Positions 40,301-49,411 of a stretch of 64,000 nucleotides of DNA are shown here, piece after piece. The position numbers and the translations under genes are program-made. Origin of the DNA: Vogesella margarita (GTDB lineage: Bacteria; Pseudomonadota; Gammaproteobacteria; Burkholderiales; Chromobacteriaceae); contig NZ_JAQQLE010000003.1 of the NCBI RefSeq assembly GCF_028548475.1, forward strand, positions 248,001 through 312,000. Direction: 5' to 3'. The first letter of the stretch is position 1. Each line of letters begins with the position of its first letter. The notes beneath the pieces were generated by a model. That model was not told the origin of the DNA. It was given only the letters and a program-made list of their open reading frames with translations, and did no database searches.

Positions 40301-41284
40301 TTCCTGACTCATGTGTCCGACTTTACTGCCCCAGAGATCATTCTTACCGCGCCATGCCGACTCAATCATCAGTAATTCCGGGCGGAATGATTCGAGCTCG
40401 GTCAGCCAGTTCTGCGGAGTAAGCTGCAGCAGGTTGCATTCAGGCTCGTAGGAGAGATAAGTAAATTCATCCATAATGCTTGCGACTTTGAGACGTCGCA
40501 GTGCATTGGTGATACCATCACCAGTATCGAGCACAAGTTTTTCGATTGCACGTTCAAGATGAAGGATATCGGTCCGGGCGGTGATATCAGTCGTTTCAAG
40601 CAATGGCGTAGGTTGCATGCTCGGGGGAACAGGAATTCTACGCCTCTCCTTGGCAATTTTTTTCAATGCCAACAGCTTTAGGGGTAAAGAGAGGAGACCT
40701 TTCCAACTTCTGGTGGAAAAAATAAGCGCATGGCCAAGTTGGTAGGAAAGAGTATTTTTTAGATTAGCTGCTTTCAGGCGCTGCTCGCCCAGCTCGCCTT
40801 GAACACGTGCTAGTTCTTGTCTCATGTCATGAAGAGCAAGTCTGGAACGTAAAAACTCCATCTTCATGTGTTCTTGTTCAGACTGGATTGACTGTGTCAC
40901 CGCCATATTGACTGACAGGGCACTATCTTTTTCCAAAAGGTTATTATTGAGCTGTTCAACCTGATGATTTAATAGAGCCAGTTGCTGTTCAATAACATCT
41001 CGTTGCTCAAGCGCCTCACCATATTTCTTTCCGATGAGCGATAACTCTTGCTTATAACCAGCAACTTGCTTGGTAACATTTCGGTATTTTATCCGAGCTT
41101 CGCGCAGTTGACTGGAGGATGCTTCAATTTCACCCTCTAGTATTTCAATTTTTTCTGCAGCCGCACTAGTTACCAGATCTAGTTTCTTTTCCAAATCAGC
41201 TTTGGACGTTGCAGTCACTTTTCTCTTAGTAACTCGATTGTTTTTTTGATTTTTCATTTTCACATATGATGTGAACGTGGCCAT
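37316..41284 (-). CDS. Giant multidomain glycosyltransferase of the capsule locus
   Basis: 1322 residues. Residues about 20-200 form a long coiled coil (repeats of L/E/Q heptads). About 260-590 is a CgeB/DUF3880-like GT domain (LLMIESAWRGK, VPTIFWNKEDPVHFETF). About 590-800 is a GT2-like module (CVTGYARTIGECG, VVEDYYGPHYLTDI). Then follows a beta-rich linker (about 830-940) and a C-terminal GT4/GT1-type domain (about 950-1320; NPIDTDFFEY, RPYASRIYANDL, EAMSSGLVPLTNAVAAVPE). It probably carries two or three transfer activities or acts as capsule polymerase. The coiled coil may oligomerise it or set chain length. An alternative ATG lies at residue 10. Confidence 0.88.
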   Translation of the reverse strand: MATFTSYVKMKNQKNNRVTKRKVTATSKADLEKKLDLVTSAAAEKIEILEGEIEASSSQLREARIKYRNVTKQVAGYKQELSLIGKKYGEALEQRDVIEQQLALLNHQVEQLNNNLLEKDSALSVNMAVTQSIQSEQEHMKMEFLRSRLALHDMRQELARVQGELGEQRLKAANLKNTLSYQLGHALIFSTRSWKGLLSLPLKLLALKKIAKERRRIPVPPSMQPTPLLETTDITARTDILHLERAIEKLVLDTGDGITNALRRLKVASIMDEFTYLSYEPECNLLQLTPQNWLTELESFRPELLMIESAWRGKNDLWGSKVGHMSQEVVSIVEWCRSKNVPTIFWNKEDPVHFETFLNTAKLFDYVFTTDIDCISRYKTALGHDHVYFLPFAAQPKVNNPIESYQRRDAFCFAGAYYAKYPDRTRDLGDFLLSLPSFKPVEIYDRNYGKNDPNYQFPAEYQPFIVGTLPYSEIDKAYKGYYYAINLNSIKQSQSMFARRVFELLASNTITVSNFSRGVRAMFGDLVFTGDSGSELVRRLKSIAGNPLKVKQLRLMALRKIMLEHTYQDRLAYIYSKVSSTPLENMLPAICVTGYARTIGECGTLMQHFTRQTYDKKRLVIVTTNGLDTTGLEPQDNVTLLSASDAEQIRLRDTCGGAWLSVMVVEDYYGPHYLTDIIIATRYTDAQVIGKGALYKLKDGNLQLNHGECIYQEMSSLPARCSLAFGPQIPENNLREWITSLYTYHYENARAFSVDEFSYCMNGADEAERFDAFNAPKLTTGYGLAELNQVAENCQPFERAVDDLPTLHATTLNELLEPAKHTQVSALMENGLLILTSSLPDGKHEYWYAKREHSLSELNVQNGKLRLHMETSPGLNLQFVLFFMDGNKERISHVVKPANRNVEVPLPLGTVSVKFGLRIYAAGSASLSSLILDFKPQTPCQQLTCNPYLVITNNYPSYNDLYKNAFVHSRVKAYKESGVACDVFRFKAEAALSYHEFEDIDVTTGGAEALEVQLRHGRYKHIVIHFIDRGIWDVVKHYLDRVQVTVWTHGADIQSYKRRAFLYDTPEQHAKAQALSDARLSLWREMLSPMHENLKVVFVSRYLAETSMEDLGIQIPADQYAIIHNPIDTDFFEYKPKRADQRKKILSIRPYASRIYANDLMVKAIVELQQYEFFKELEFRIIGDGPLFDETLAPIAGLENVIIERRFLNRHEIKALHQQYGLFMCPTRMDTQGVSRDEAMSSGLVPLTNAVAAVPEFTSTNNACLSESEDYISISEHIREMYFYKNKFLDLSQSAAASRRALVSTQDIIRRELEHISGKNKV

Positions 41285-41306
41285 GCTAACATAGCCACAT
41301 TGTTAA

Positions 41307-42563
41307 TTACTGAATGGCGTTAACAAAGTCAAGTATTTTGCGGGACCTAGTGTCGTGCTTGGTCATGCCCAAGAACTGCTTGTGCTTAACCAGGATCACG
41401 ATCACATCGGCTTGCTGCAGCACATCAGAGAGAGTGGAGAGCGCCACGTTATTACGGTTTTCCAGCGCGAGCGGCAAGGTCTCGATATTGGGCTCGACAG
41501 CCAAGATCTGGTAGGCAGAGTTGTTGGCCAGGGTCTTGGTGATATCTAGCGCAGGACTTTCACGCAGGTCGTCGATGTCCGGTTTGAAGGCCAAGCCCAG
41601 GCAGGCGATCTTCGGGTTAGCCAGACCAGCGACAGCCCGCTCGACCTTCTCGACCACATAGTGCGGCTTGTAGTCGTTAATAAGGCGCGCCTGGTGGATG
41701 ATCTTGGCGGCATCCGGATTCTGGTTGACGATAAACCAGGGATCGACCGCGATGCAGTGACCGCCCACGCCGCAGCCAGGCTGCAGGATGTTGACGCGTG
41801 GGTGGCGGTTGGCCAGCGAGATCAGCTCCCACACATTGATGCCCTGTTTATCGCAGATCAGCGACAGCTCGTTGGCAAAGGCGATGTTGACGTCTCGGAA
41901 GGCGTTTTCGGTCAGTTTGCTCATCTCGGCGGTACGGGCGTCGGTGGCAATACACTCTCCCTTCTTCACAAACATCTTGTAGACCTGGGAAGCGGCCTCG
42001 GTGCTCGCTGCATCCATACCACCGATGATGCGATCGTTTTCGACCAGCTCACGGATAACCTGACCAGGCAGTACACGCTCGGGGCAGTGCGCCACAAAGA
42101 TGTCAGGGATCTGACCTTCAGCCACGGTGTGCGGGAAGGTCAGATCCCTGCGCTCTTCGGCCAGCCACTTGGCCATCTGCTCGGTGGCACCAACCGGCGA
42201 GGTGGACTCCAGCACTACCAGGTTGCCCTTCTCGAGGATCGGAGCCAGCGCACGGGAGGCAGTCTCGATATACTTAAGATCCGGCTCGTGCTGCTCACCT
42301 TTGAAAGGAGTAGGAACGGCAATCAGGAAGGCGTCTGCTTTCTGCGGGGTAGAGTGGGCGCTCAGGTGGCCGTCGGCGACGGCCTGCTTGACCAGCTCCT
42401 CCAGACCCGGCTCAACGATATGGATCTTGCCTTGATTGATGGTATCGACTGCATGCTGGTTGACATCAACCCCGACTACTCGAATACCATTACTAGCAAT
42501 AACAGCTGCCGTAGGCAAACCAATATAGCCAAGACCAACAACCGAAACAGTATTAAAATTCAT
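41307..42563 (-). CDS. wecC: UDP-N-acetyl-D-mannosamine dehydrogenase
   Basis: NAD-dependent oxidation of UDP-ManNAc to UDP-ManNAcA. The N-terminal Rossmann motif is VGLGYIGLPTA, the catalytic Cys lies in PGCGVGGHCIAVDP, and the substrate-binding ESTSPVGATE and KLTENAFRDVNIAFANE motifs are present. Length 418. It follows wecB directly, so the capsule very likely contains N-acetylmannosaminuronic acid. Confidence 0.94.
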   Translation of the reverse strand: MNFNTVSVVGLGYIGLPTAAVIASNGIRVVGVDVNQHAVDTINQGKIHIVEPGLEELVKQAVADGHLSAHSTPQKADAFLIAVPTPFKGEQHEPDLKYIETASRALAPILEKGNLVVLESTSPVGATEQMAKWLAEERRDLTFPHTVAEGQIPDIFVAHCPERVLPGQVIRELVENDRIIGGMDAASTEAASQVYKMFVKKGECIATDARTAEMSKLTENAFRDVNIAFANELSLICDKQGINVWELISLANRHPRVNILQPGCGVGGHCIAVDPWFIVNQNPDAAKIIHQARLINDYKPHYVVEKVERAVAGLANPKIACLGLAFKPDIDDLRESPALDITKTLANNSAYQILAVEPNIETLPLALENRNNVALSTLSDVLQQADVIVILVKHKQFLGMTKHDTRSRKILDFVNAIQ

Positions 42564-42618
42564 AAAACCACACCCTATTTACAATATTAAGAATATTTAT
42601 TTAAAAAATAATTATTAA

Positions 42619-43755
42619 TTACGCGAAAATACGCTGTTTCTCGCCAACCAGAAAATCGACAATGCGCTGACTTGCTTGTCCATCTCCATATGGGTTATGT
42701 GCATGTGACATCTTGTGGTAACTAACCTCATTATCCAGAAGGTCGATGCAGCCACTAACGATACTATCAACCTGCGAACCAACCAGCTTCACTGTTCCCG
42801 CTGCAACCGCCTCAGGTCGCTCGGTGGTATCCCGCATCACCAGCACAGGCTTACCCAGCGATGGCGCTTCCTCTTGGATACCGCCAGAATCTGTCAAGAT
42901 CAGCTTGGAACGAGTCATCAAGTAGACGAATGGCAGATAATCTTGCGGCGCGATCAAATAGACATTACTGATGTCAGCAAGAATTTCATTTGCCGGCCCG
43001 GAGACTTGCGGGTTGAGATGGACAGGATAAACAAAGTCGACATCAGGATAGCGCATGGCCAGTTTGGCAATTGCAGTACAGATATTACGGATTCCCTCAC
43101 CAAAATTTTCACGACGATGCGCGGTAATCAACACCATGCTGCAACCTTCTCGCAAGAATGAAAAATCGCGGCTCACTTCTTTGCGTAAATTCAAGTCATT
43201 CTTCAGACGATCCTGAACAGTCAACAAGGCGTCAATTACTGTATTACCCGTCACCAACACCTTTTCGGGAGCGACCTGCTCTGCCAAAAGGTTAGCCATC
43301 GACTCTTCGGTTGGTGCGAAATGACAATCCGCCAGCACGCCAGTCAATCGGCGATTTCCCTCTTCAGGCCACGGAGAGGACATATCACCAGTGCGCAAAC
43401 CGGCTTCAATATGGCCAACCCGAATCTTGCGATAAAATGCGGCCAGTGCAGCAGCAAAGGTCGTGGTAGTGTCACCATGAACCAATACATAATCAGGTTT
43501 GAACTGATCAAAGACATCGTTCATCCGCTCGACAATATCAATTGTGATTGACTGTAGGGTCTGACCAGCCTTCATGATATCCAGATCAAAATCGGGAGCA
43601 ATCTCAAATAAATCGAGAACCTGATCCAGCATTTGGCGGTGCTGAGCAGTCACGCACACCTTTGTCTTTACTTCAGGGCATGCCTGGAGAGCATGCACCA
43701 AGGGTGCCATCTTGATGGCTTCTGGCCTCGTCCCAAAAACAGTCAATACCTTCAT
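42619..43755 (-). CDS. wecB: UDP-N-acetylglucosamine 2-epimerase
   Basis: Converts UDP-GlcNAc to UDP-ManNAc, the substrate for WecC. The N-terminal [13 protein letters not shown], the [10 protein letters not shown] loop, [10 protein letters not shown] and the C-terminal [20 protein letters not shown] are family signatures; 378 residues is the usual length. It follows kpsD by 24 bp. Confidence 0.95.
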   Translation of the reverse strand: MKVLTVFGTRPEAIKMAPLVHALQACPEVKTKVCVTAQHRQMLDQVLDLFEIAPDFDLDIMKAGQTLQSITIDIVERMNDVFDQFKPDYVLVHGDTTTTFAAALAAFYRKIRVGHIEAGLRTGDMSSPWPEEGNRRLTGVLADCHFAPTEESMANLLAEQVAPEKVLVTGNTVIDALLTVQDRLKNDLNLRKEVSRDFSFLREGCSMVLITAHRRENFGEGIRNICTAIAKLAMRYPDVDFVYPVHLNPQVSGPANEILADISNVYLIAPQDYLPFVYLMTRSKLILTDSGGIQEEAPSLGKPVLVMRDTTERPEAVAAGTVKLVGSQVDSIVSGCIDLLDNEVSYHKMSHAHNPYGDGQASQRIVDFLVGEKQRIFA

Positions 43756-43779
43756 TTGCCCACACCTTTTAAATAAAAA

Positions 43780-45456
43780 TCAAAGATTGAAAATCACTTT
43801 TGATGCAATCGCAATTTGGTAAAGAATCGCCGTTAAGCCACGGGTTATTTCAATATTCTTGGTTTCTACTTTAGGCAAAACCATAATTTCGTCGCCGGCA
43901 GAGATATCAGCAGAGCGGCTTAGCTCTTTCACTTCACCATTCTGTCGGACCAACATTACTTTTGATGCATCCGCCCCCTGGCTAAAGCCACCAACCCGGT
44001 CGATATAATCGCGGGCTTTCATCTCTTCTTCCCAACCCACTGCATTCGGGAACAGCACCTCGCCGTGCACCATCACCACCGACGTCTTTTCAGGGATGCG
44101 GATCACGTCGCCGTCTTCCAGCAGGGTGGTGGCTAGCGTTTTATCGTTGAGAACCACCTGCCCCTTGGGCTGGACATTGCGGGCACGCTTGACAAACTGC
44201 AGCACCAGTTCGGCTTCCTTCACCCGCAGATTGGCTTCTTCCGATGTGGCGGAGCGGGCCGACAGCACGCTCTCTTCCAGCTTGTTGAGGGCAACGTCCA
44301 GCATTTCCTTCTGGCGCTGTGCCACGCTCTTGCGGAACAGTTGCATGGCGTCGACACGCGACATGGAGTTGGCATTGATCTTGTCGAGCACATCCTTCAT
44401 CGACGCACCGTAGGGCAATACGATAGCGTGCTCGCCGGAGTGGGCCCCCTCGATGCGGACCTGGATGGTGCCGGCGTAGCGGTCGGCTGACACAATCAGG
44501 CTGTCACCGTCCTGCAGCACAACGTTGGCCGCATCAGCCAATGGGTAGTACTCGCTGCGCTTTTGTGTACCCTGTCGTCGCACGATGCTAACGTGGGTGG
44601 CACCGGGCTTGGGGCGGGCAACCTGCAGGGCACGTGTCAGGGTGACGCTGGACTGGTCGAATTCGAAGTCGTAAGCGTTGAATACTTCTCCCTCGACACT
44701 GAAGGTGTGTTTGCGCGGGCCAACCACGATCACGTCACCATCATTGAACTGCACCAGATCAATATTGCCGTTGAGCAGGAAGTCGTACAGATTGATGCGA
44801 CGGCGCACCACATCGCCACGCTTGACCACCACATCGACATAACTGCCACGTGCCGAATCGACACCACCAGCCTTGTCGAGATAAGACAGCAGCGAGTCGG
44901 ACGCTACCCCACCGTACAGGCCCGGTTGTTTGACGAAACCGGTAACAAAAACCTTCACCGGTTGTGCCACATCAAGCGAGGCGTAAACCTGCACATTGGA
45001 GACATAGACGCGACGGATCTGAGCTTCGATCTGGCTATTGAGCTGGCCATTGCTCACTCCCGCTACCCGCACAGGCCCCACGTTGGGGACAAAGATATTG
45101 CCCTGCGGATCTACCACCAGCTGGCCATCAAACATGAACGCCCCCCACATGCGCAGCTGGATACGATCCCCGACGCTGATCTGGTAGCTGGGATTGAAGC
45201 CTGGCCCCAATGCGTTGCGGAACATGCCGCCGAACAGTTGCGCGCCGAACATGCGACTGGTCACCGGCGCGACTGGAGGCAACACCTCCGGCCCGGTTTC
45301 GACGTCTTTCTGGCGCAGCTGTGCTGCGGCGGCTGTTTGGCCAAATCCTGCTACATTGTCCGTTCCCGCTTGCGGGAGCAGTGATATCGCACTGGCTGGC
45401 GTGATCATCCCTGCCAGCATCAGTGCAAGGGGGATGGTTTTGTTGATTGGTTTCAT
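43780..45456 (-). CDS. kpsD: Capsule polysaccharide export protein (KpsD, outer-membrane/periplasmic)
   Basis: 558 residues, the same length as E. coli KpsD. A signal peptide follows MKPINKTIPLALMLAGM with cleavage near ASA. A poly-saccharide export domain (about 95-190; ISVGDRIQLRMWG) and several SLBB domains (VFVTGFVKQPGLYGG, FSVEGEVFNAYDF, VMVHGEVLFPNAVGW) follow. Together with KpsE it forms the trans-envelope export channel. The start at 45456 is 5 bp after the kpsE stop; the longer frame is not a signal peptide. Confidence 0.93.
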   Translation of the reverse strand: MKPINKTIPLALMLAGMITPASAISLLPQAGTDNVAGFGQTAAAAQLRQKDVETGPEVLPPVAPVTSRMFGAQLFGGMFRNALGPGFNPSYQISVGDRIQLRMWGAFMFDGQLVVDPQGNIFVPNVGPVRVAGVSNGQLNSQIEAQIRRVYVSNVQVYASLDVAQPVKVFVTGFVKQPGLYGGVASDSLLSYLDKAGGVDSARGSYVDVVVKRGDVVRRRINLYDFLLNGNIDLVQFNDGDVIVVGPRKHTFSVEGEVFNAYDFEFDQSSVTLTRALQVARPKPGATHVSIVRRQGTQKRSEYYPLADAANVVLQDGDSLIVSADRYAGTIQVRIEGAHSGEHAIVLPYGASMKDVLDKINANSMSRVDAMQLFRKSVAQRQKEMLDVALNKLEESVLSARSATSEEANLRVKEAELVLQFVKRARNVQPKGQVVLNDKTLATTLLEDGDVIRIPEKTSVVMVHGEVLFPNAVGWEEEMKARDYIDRVGGFSQGADASKVMLVRQNGEVKELSRSADISAGDEIMVLPKVETKNIEITRGLTAILYQIAIASKVIFNL

Positions 45457-45461
45457 CGGAC

Positions 45462-46589
45462 TCAGTCTTTGTGATCTTCGACGATGGCGATCACCAGCTT
45501 GGTTACGCCATACAGCAAGAACAGGCACAGCAACAGCGTGCCCAGAATGTGGAATTTGCGCGGGTATTCAGCTTCTTCTGCCAGTTGGGGCGACACCACC
45601 ACCACCAGGTTTTTCAGCTTGCGCGCGGCTTCGATGCGGATTTTCTCGACAGCAGTGAGCGACAGCCTGTAGAGATCGGCATTGAACTCGGCCTGCGCTT
45701 TGAGCTCCTGGAACTGGGCCGCCTTGCGGTTGAGTTTGTCGCCTTCTGGCGCGGTGAGCTTGGCTTTTTCCGCCGATATCTGCTCACGCAAGGCATTGAT
45801 ACCGTTACTGATACCCTGCACCTGCGGCGCATCAGTATTCAGGTAGGTCTGTAGGTTGCGCTGCTCGGCTTCCATCTGGGCGAGGCGCGCCTCCATCTCG
45901 GCAATCAGCTTGCTGGCGGCCTCGGCCTTGGCCTGTGGGTCAAGCACGCCGTTCTTGTTCTGGTAGGCAAGCAGTCGCTCCCGGGCACTATTCAATCGAG
46001 CATAGGACTGATCGAGCTCGCTCTGTGCATAGCGCATCTGTTCGCGGGCGATGCCATGCGAAAGCTCGTTGATGAAACGTTCCGACTCGGCCAGTACCGC
46101 CTTGTTGAAGCGCAAGGCGAAAACTGGAGTGAAACCGATGGTCCGGATGGTCAACAGCGAGCTTTTATCGTCGTAGCCGACCTCAACACGATTGCGGTAA
46201 TACTCGAGAAATGCTTCTTGCGTGGCATCGGCCGGCAGATGGTGCAACAGGTCGAACCCTGCACTGCCGAACTCGTGGCGCAACTTCAGTTGTGCATCCA
46301 GCCTTTTCAGCATGTCGAGCGACAGGATGTACTCCTTGAGATACATCGCATCCTCGCGGGCAACAGGGTTGGCCGCCCCAAGCAGCATCCCAAGATTCAG
46401 TCCGGAGCCTTCGATATCACTGGAACGCTTGACCACAACGGTGGCCTGACTTACATAGCGATCTTTCGCAACGGCAACCAGATAGACAGCCGTGCACAGC
46501 ATCGGCAGCACGATGAGCCACAGGAGCAGGTTCGCTTTACCCGGCGTACGCCGGAAGAGCAGGTCAGGCAGGCTTTTTATCAACTTCAT
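45462..46589 (-). CDS. kpsE: Capsule export inner-membrane protein (KpsE, PCP-3)
   Basis: Polysaccharide co-polymerase/membrane-periplasmic adaptor linking the KpsMT transporter to KpsD. An N-terminal helix (LLLWLIVLPMLCTAVYLVAV) and a C-terminal helix (ILGTLLLCLFLLYGVTKLV) flank a coiled-coil periplasmic region. LLGAANPVAREDAMYLKEYI and LAAPEGDKLNRK-like strings match KpsE closely. The ATG at 46589 gives 375 residues; an ATG at 46616 is an alternative. It overlaps the kpsT end by 26 bp. Confidence 0.93.
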   Translation of the reverse strand: MKLIKSLPDLLFRRTPGKANLLLWLIVLPMLCTAVYLVAVAKDRYVSQATVVVKRSSDIEGSGLNLGMLLGAANPVAREDAMYLKEYILSLDMLKRLDAQLKLRHEFGSAGFDLLHHLPADATQEAFLEYYRNRVEVGYDDKSSLLTIRTIGFTPVFALRFNKAVLAESERFINELSHGIAREQMRYAQSELDQSYARLNSARERLLAYQNKNGVLDPQAKAEAASKLIAEMEARLAQMEAEQRNLQTYLNTDAPQVQGISNGINALREQISAEKAKLTAPEGDKLNRKAAQFQELKAQAEFNADLYRLSLTAVEKIRIEAARKLKNLVVVVSPQLAEEAEYPRKFHILGTLLLCLFLLYGVTKLVIAIVEDHKD

Positions 46590-47238
46590 GGGAGAGGTAG
46601 GTTTCGATGGCTTCATCAATGTTTTCGAAGTAGTGCGCGCCCTGGCGGTCAAGCAGTACCGCCACATCGCAGAATTGTTTGAGCGACCCAAGACTATGGG
46701 ACACCATTATGAAATTGGCCTGTTCACGCTTTTGCGCCATCAGCGCTGCGCTCTTAGCCTTGAATGCCGCATCGCCCACCGCGGTCACTTCGTCGATCAG
46801 GTAGTAATCGAAGTCGAAAGCCATGCTGAGGCCGAAAGCCAGCCGCGAACGCATGCCGGACGAATAGCTCTTGACCGGCATGTCGAAGTACTTGCCGATC
46901 TCGGCAAACTCCTCGATGAAGTTCAGCTTTCTGGCAATGTTCTCCTTGCGGGAGTAGATACGGCAGACGAACTTGACGTTTTCACGCCCGGTCATGCTGC
47001 CCTGAAAACCACCAGCCAGGGCAACCGGCCAGGAAATGGTCTTGTCGGTAATCACCCGGCCGGAATCGGGCCGGTCGATGCCGCCCATGATGCGCAACAG
47101 TGTCGATTTGCCGGCGCCGTTATGGCCGATCAGGCCGACGCTTTTCCCCGATGGGATCACCAGGTTCAGATCGCGAAAGACGTGATGGCGTCCTTTCGGG
47201 GTCCGGTAGGATTTACTGAGATTGTGTAGTTCGATCAT
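46564..47238 (-). CDS. kpsT: Capsule ABC transporter ATPase
   Basis: 224-residue ATP-binding subunit for capsule export. Walker A is GHNGAGKSTLL, the signature is YSSGMRSRLAFGLSMAF, and Walker B is YLIDEVTAVGD with the H-loop His in MVSHSLGS. The ATG at 47238 overlaps the kpsM stop (ATGA); the longer open frame upstream is the kpsM coding region read out of frame. Confidence 0.96.
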   Translation of the reverse strand: MIELHNLSKSYRTPKGRHHVFRDLNLVIPSGKSVGLIGHNGAGKSTLLRIMGGIDRPDSGRVITDKTISWPVALAGGFQGSMTGRENVKFVCRIYSRKENIARKLNFIEEFAEIGKYFDMPVKSYSSGMRSRLAFGLSMAFDFDYYLIDEVTAVGDAAFKAKSAALMAQKREQANFIMVSHSLGSLKQFCDVAVLLDRQGAHYFENIDEAIETYLSHEVDKKPA

Positions 47239-48011
47239 GTGGTCAACATCGCCTCCTCTCGATGGCGATACAGCACCAGCCCGACGAACAGCATCACCAG
47301 AGCCGAGACCGCAAGATAGCCAAGGCTGACGTGTTGAGCGTCGTACTGGTGGAAAACGGCATGGCGCGCCAACTCGATGGCATGCACCACCGGATTCCAC
47401 AGAATGTAAGGGTGGTATTGCTCTGGGATCGAGTGCAGGGAAAACATAATGCCCGATACGAAATACAAGGGTTTGAGTGCTAGCGTAACCACCTTGGCGA
47501 TTTCTTTTGACATGTCCCCGACAATCATCAGTACCAGACCAAAACCGAAGGAAAACAGCAGCAACAGCAGTAGCGACACGATCAGCAACGGTAGGTCGTC
47601 CAGCCGGATCGGATCGCCCAAAGCCCACATCAGCACGGTCAGCACAATGTAGACCTGACCGAAGATCAGCGACTCGACCCAACTGCGGGCAATCAGGGTA
47701 TCGATGGGTTTGACTGGCCGATAACTGAACAGCCCGCTATTGGCCTCGATCGCATTCAGGGAACGGGTGGCCACACTGCTGAACAAAAGCCACGGCACAA
47801 CACCGTTGATCAGGAACACCGGATAGGAAATATCGGGCATGACACGGGACATCAATACCCCGAACAGCACCAGCGTCAGGCCTATGTGAAAAACCGGCTC
47901 CAGCACCGCCCAGACATAACCCAGACGGTACTCACCAAAGCGCGTTCTTAATTCACGCAGAAAAAGCGCCATTACCGTGGCACTTTGTACCTCTAGACCA
48001 GTTCGTTTCAT
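47235..48011 (-). CDS. kpsM: Capsule ABC transporter permease
   Basis: 258-residue ABC-2 type permease with six hydrophobic segments that moves the lipid-linked capsule polymer across the inner membrane. The N-terminal RELRTRFGEYRLGYVWAVLEP and the late PLYFVSGIMFSLHSIPEQ are hallmark sequences. It overlaps both kpsF (ATGA) and kpsT (ATGA), showing tight translational coupling. Confidence 0.96.
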   Translation of the reverse strand: MKRTGLEVQSATVMALFLRELRTRFGEYRLGYVWAVLEPVFHIGLTLVLFGVLMSRVMPDISYPVFLINGVVPWLLFSSVATRSLNAIEANSGLFSYRPVKPIDTLIARSWVESLIFGQVYIVLTVLMWALGDPIRLDDLPLLIVSLLLLLLFSFGFGLVLMIVGDMSKEIAKVVTLALKPLYFVSGIMFSLHSIPEQYHPYILWNPVVHAIELARHAVFHQYDAQHVSLGYLAVSALVMLFVGLVLYRHREEAMLTT

Positions 48012-48991
48012 GATGCGTCGAAGAACTTGACGATCCCGACAGGTTTGCCTGCCTGATCTATAGCGATGATCGACGACAGTTTGCGACTCACCATAAGCGA
48101 CTCGGCTTTGGCAAACATCTCGTCAGCACCGATGGTGACGGGTTTGGTGTGCATGATGTCACGCGCAGTTAGCTGCTTCAGGTCTTCGTATTTTTCAATG
48201 GCGCGACGCAGATCCCCATCGGTAATCACCCCAAGCAACTCGCCCTGTTCCGAGCAGACCGTGGTGATGCCAACACAACCTTGCGTAATGACGGAGACAA
48301 CCTTCTTGAACGAATCGGCAGGCAAATTGCGGGGGAGCGGGCAATGCATCACATCCTGAACCCGGGTCAGCAACTTACGCCCTAGAGAGCCACCTGGGTG
48401 ATAACGAGCAAAGTCGTGCGGCTGAAAATCACGCAGCCTGATCAGAGCAACTGCCAGCGCATCGCCCATTGCCATGGTGGCGGTCGTGGACGTGGTAGGT
48501 GCCAGGTTGTTAGGGCAGGACTCTTTCTCGACCCGGACACTCAGTGTGACATCAGCATTACGTGCCAAGGTCGAGTTGACATCCCCAGTCAAGGCAATGA
48601 TTTTTGCATCAACATGCTTGAGGTACGGCAACAACTTGAGCACTTCGTCAGTTTCGCCACTATACGACAGAAGGATAACCACGTCGCCAGACTGGATCAT
48701 GCCCAGATCGCCGTGATAAGCCTCGCCGGGGTGAACAAAGTGGCTTGCTGTACCGGTAGAAGAAAGCGTAGCCGCGATCTTGCGGCCAACGATACCGGAC
48801 TTGCCCATGCCGCTGACGATGACCCGCCCCTGACATTGCAAGCAAAGATCAACCGCCAGTACGAAGGCGCTACCCAGCTTGTCACCAATCGCGTTCAATG
48901 CGGCAGCTTGCTGAAAAAAAACATTTTTAGCCGCTTCGATGACTTTATTTTGCATCTTTAGTTTTTTACTTGAAAAATATTCTTTTAACAT
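48008..48991 (-). CDS. kpsF: Arabinose-5-phosphate isomerase of the capsule operon
   Basis: Makes D-arabinose-5-phosphate from ribulose-5-phosphate, the first step to Kdo for the capsule linker. An SIS domain (about 35-190; SGMGKSGIVGRKIAATLSS, SYSGETDEVL) is followed by two CBS domains (DVMHCPLP, DIMHTKPV). First gene of the operon; 327 residues. The ATG at 48991 lacks a good ribosome-binding site; MQNKVIEA at 48955 is an alternative. Confidence 0.94.
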   Translation of the reverse strand: MLKEYFSSKKLKMQNKVIEAAKNVFFQQAAALNAIGDKLGSAFVLAVDLCLQCQGRVIVSGMGKSGIVGRKIAATLSSTGTASHFVHPGEAYHGDLGMIQSGDVVILLSYSGETDEVLKLLPYLKHVDAKIIALTGDVNSTLARNADVTLSVRVEKESCPNNLAPTTSTTATMAMGDALAVALIRLRDFQPHDFARYHPGGSLGRKLLTRVQDVMHCPLPRNLPADSFKKVVSVITQGCVGITTVCSEQGELLGVITDGDLRRAIEKYEDLKQLTARDIMHTKPVTIGADEMFAKAESLMVSRKLSSIIAIDQAGKPVGIVKFFDAS

Positions 48992-49411
48992 AATACAACA
49001 AACCAGACTCGATGTGAATCCGTAGAAATACGAACAAGCAAAGGCGCAGTGCAGAGCAAACTATAAACAAATAATTTAAAATAAAAACAAAATTTAAATT
49101 AAATGCATTAGACATAATTTAAATGAAAAATATATGCAAAATATTTTTTTAAAATCAATAGAAAAGGCAAGTAATAAATTTTTTTGATAATTCCAAATTA
49201 ATTCAAAATGATTGCATAGATGTTACGCCTTCACACCGAACACTCCTCACAACACAACAGATAACGGCCACTGTCACCATCGCGTCAATTTACCCCCTCG
49301 CACAGCATCCAATCAGGCGGCATCCGATACCCCACAACGTCCACCGCAGGGGATGTTCAAACCCCGCCGACCTTGTCAAGATAAGCGCTTCGCTATCGAG
49401 CCGAGGTCGCC
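48992..49411. promoter_or_regulatory. AT-rich leader/promoter region of the capsule operon
   Basis: 420 bp without a gene. Positions about 49050-49215 are almost entirely A/T with many A- and T-tracts, in sharp contrast to the GC-rich flanks. This suits a promoter controlled by a nucleoid protein such as H-NS/MvaT. I found no RfaH ops-like element. The right part (49220-49400) also contains the promoter of the ybaK-like gene. Confidence 0.6.

Noticed and set aside
49141-49200. RfaH ops/JUMPstart element before the capsule operon
   Set aside because: No GGCGGTAG-type core was found on the coding strand of the leader.
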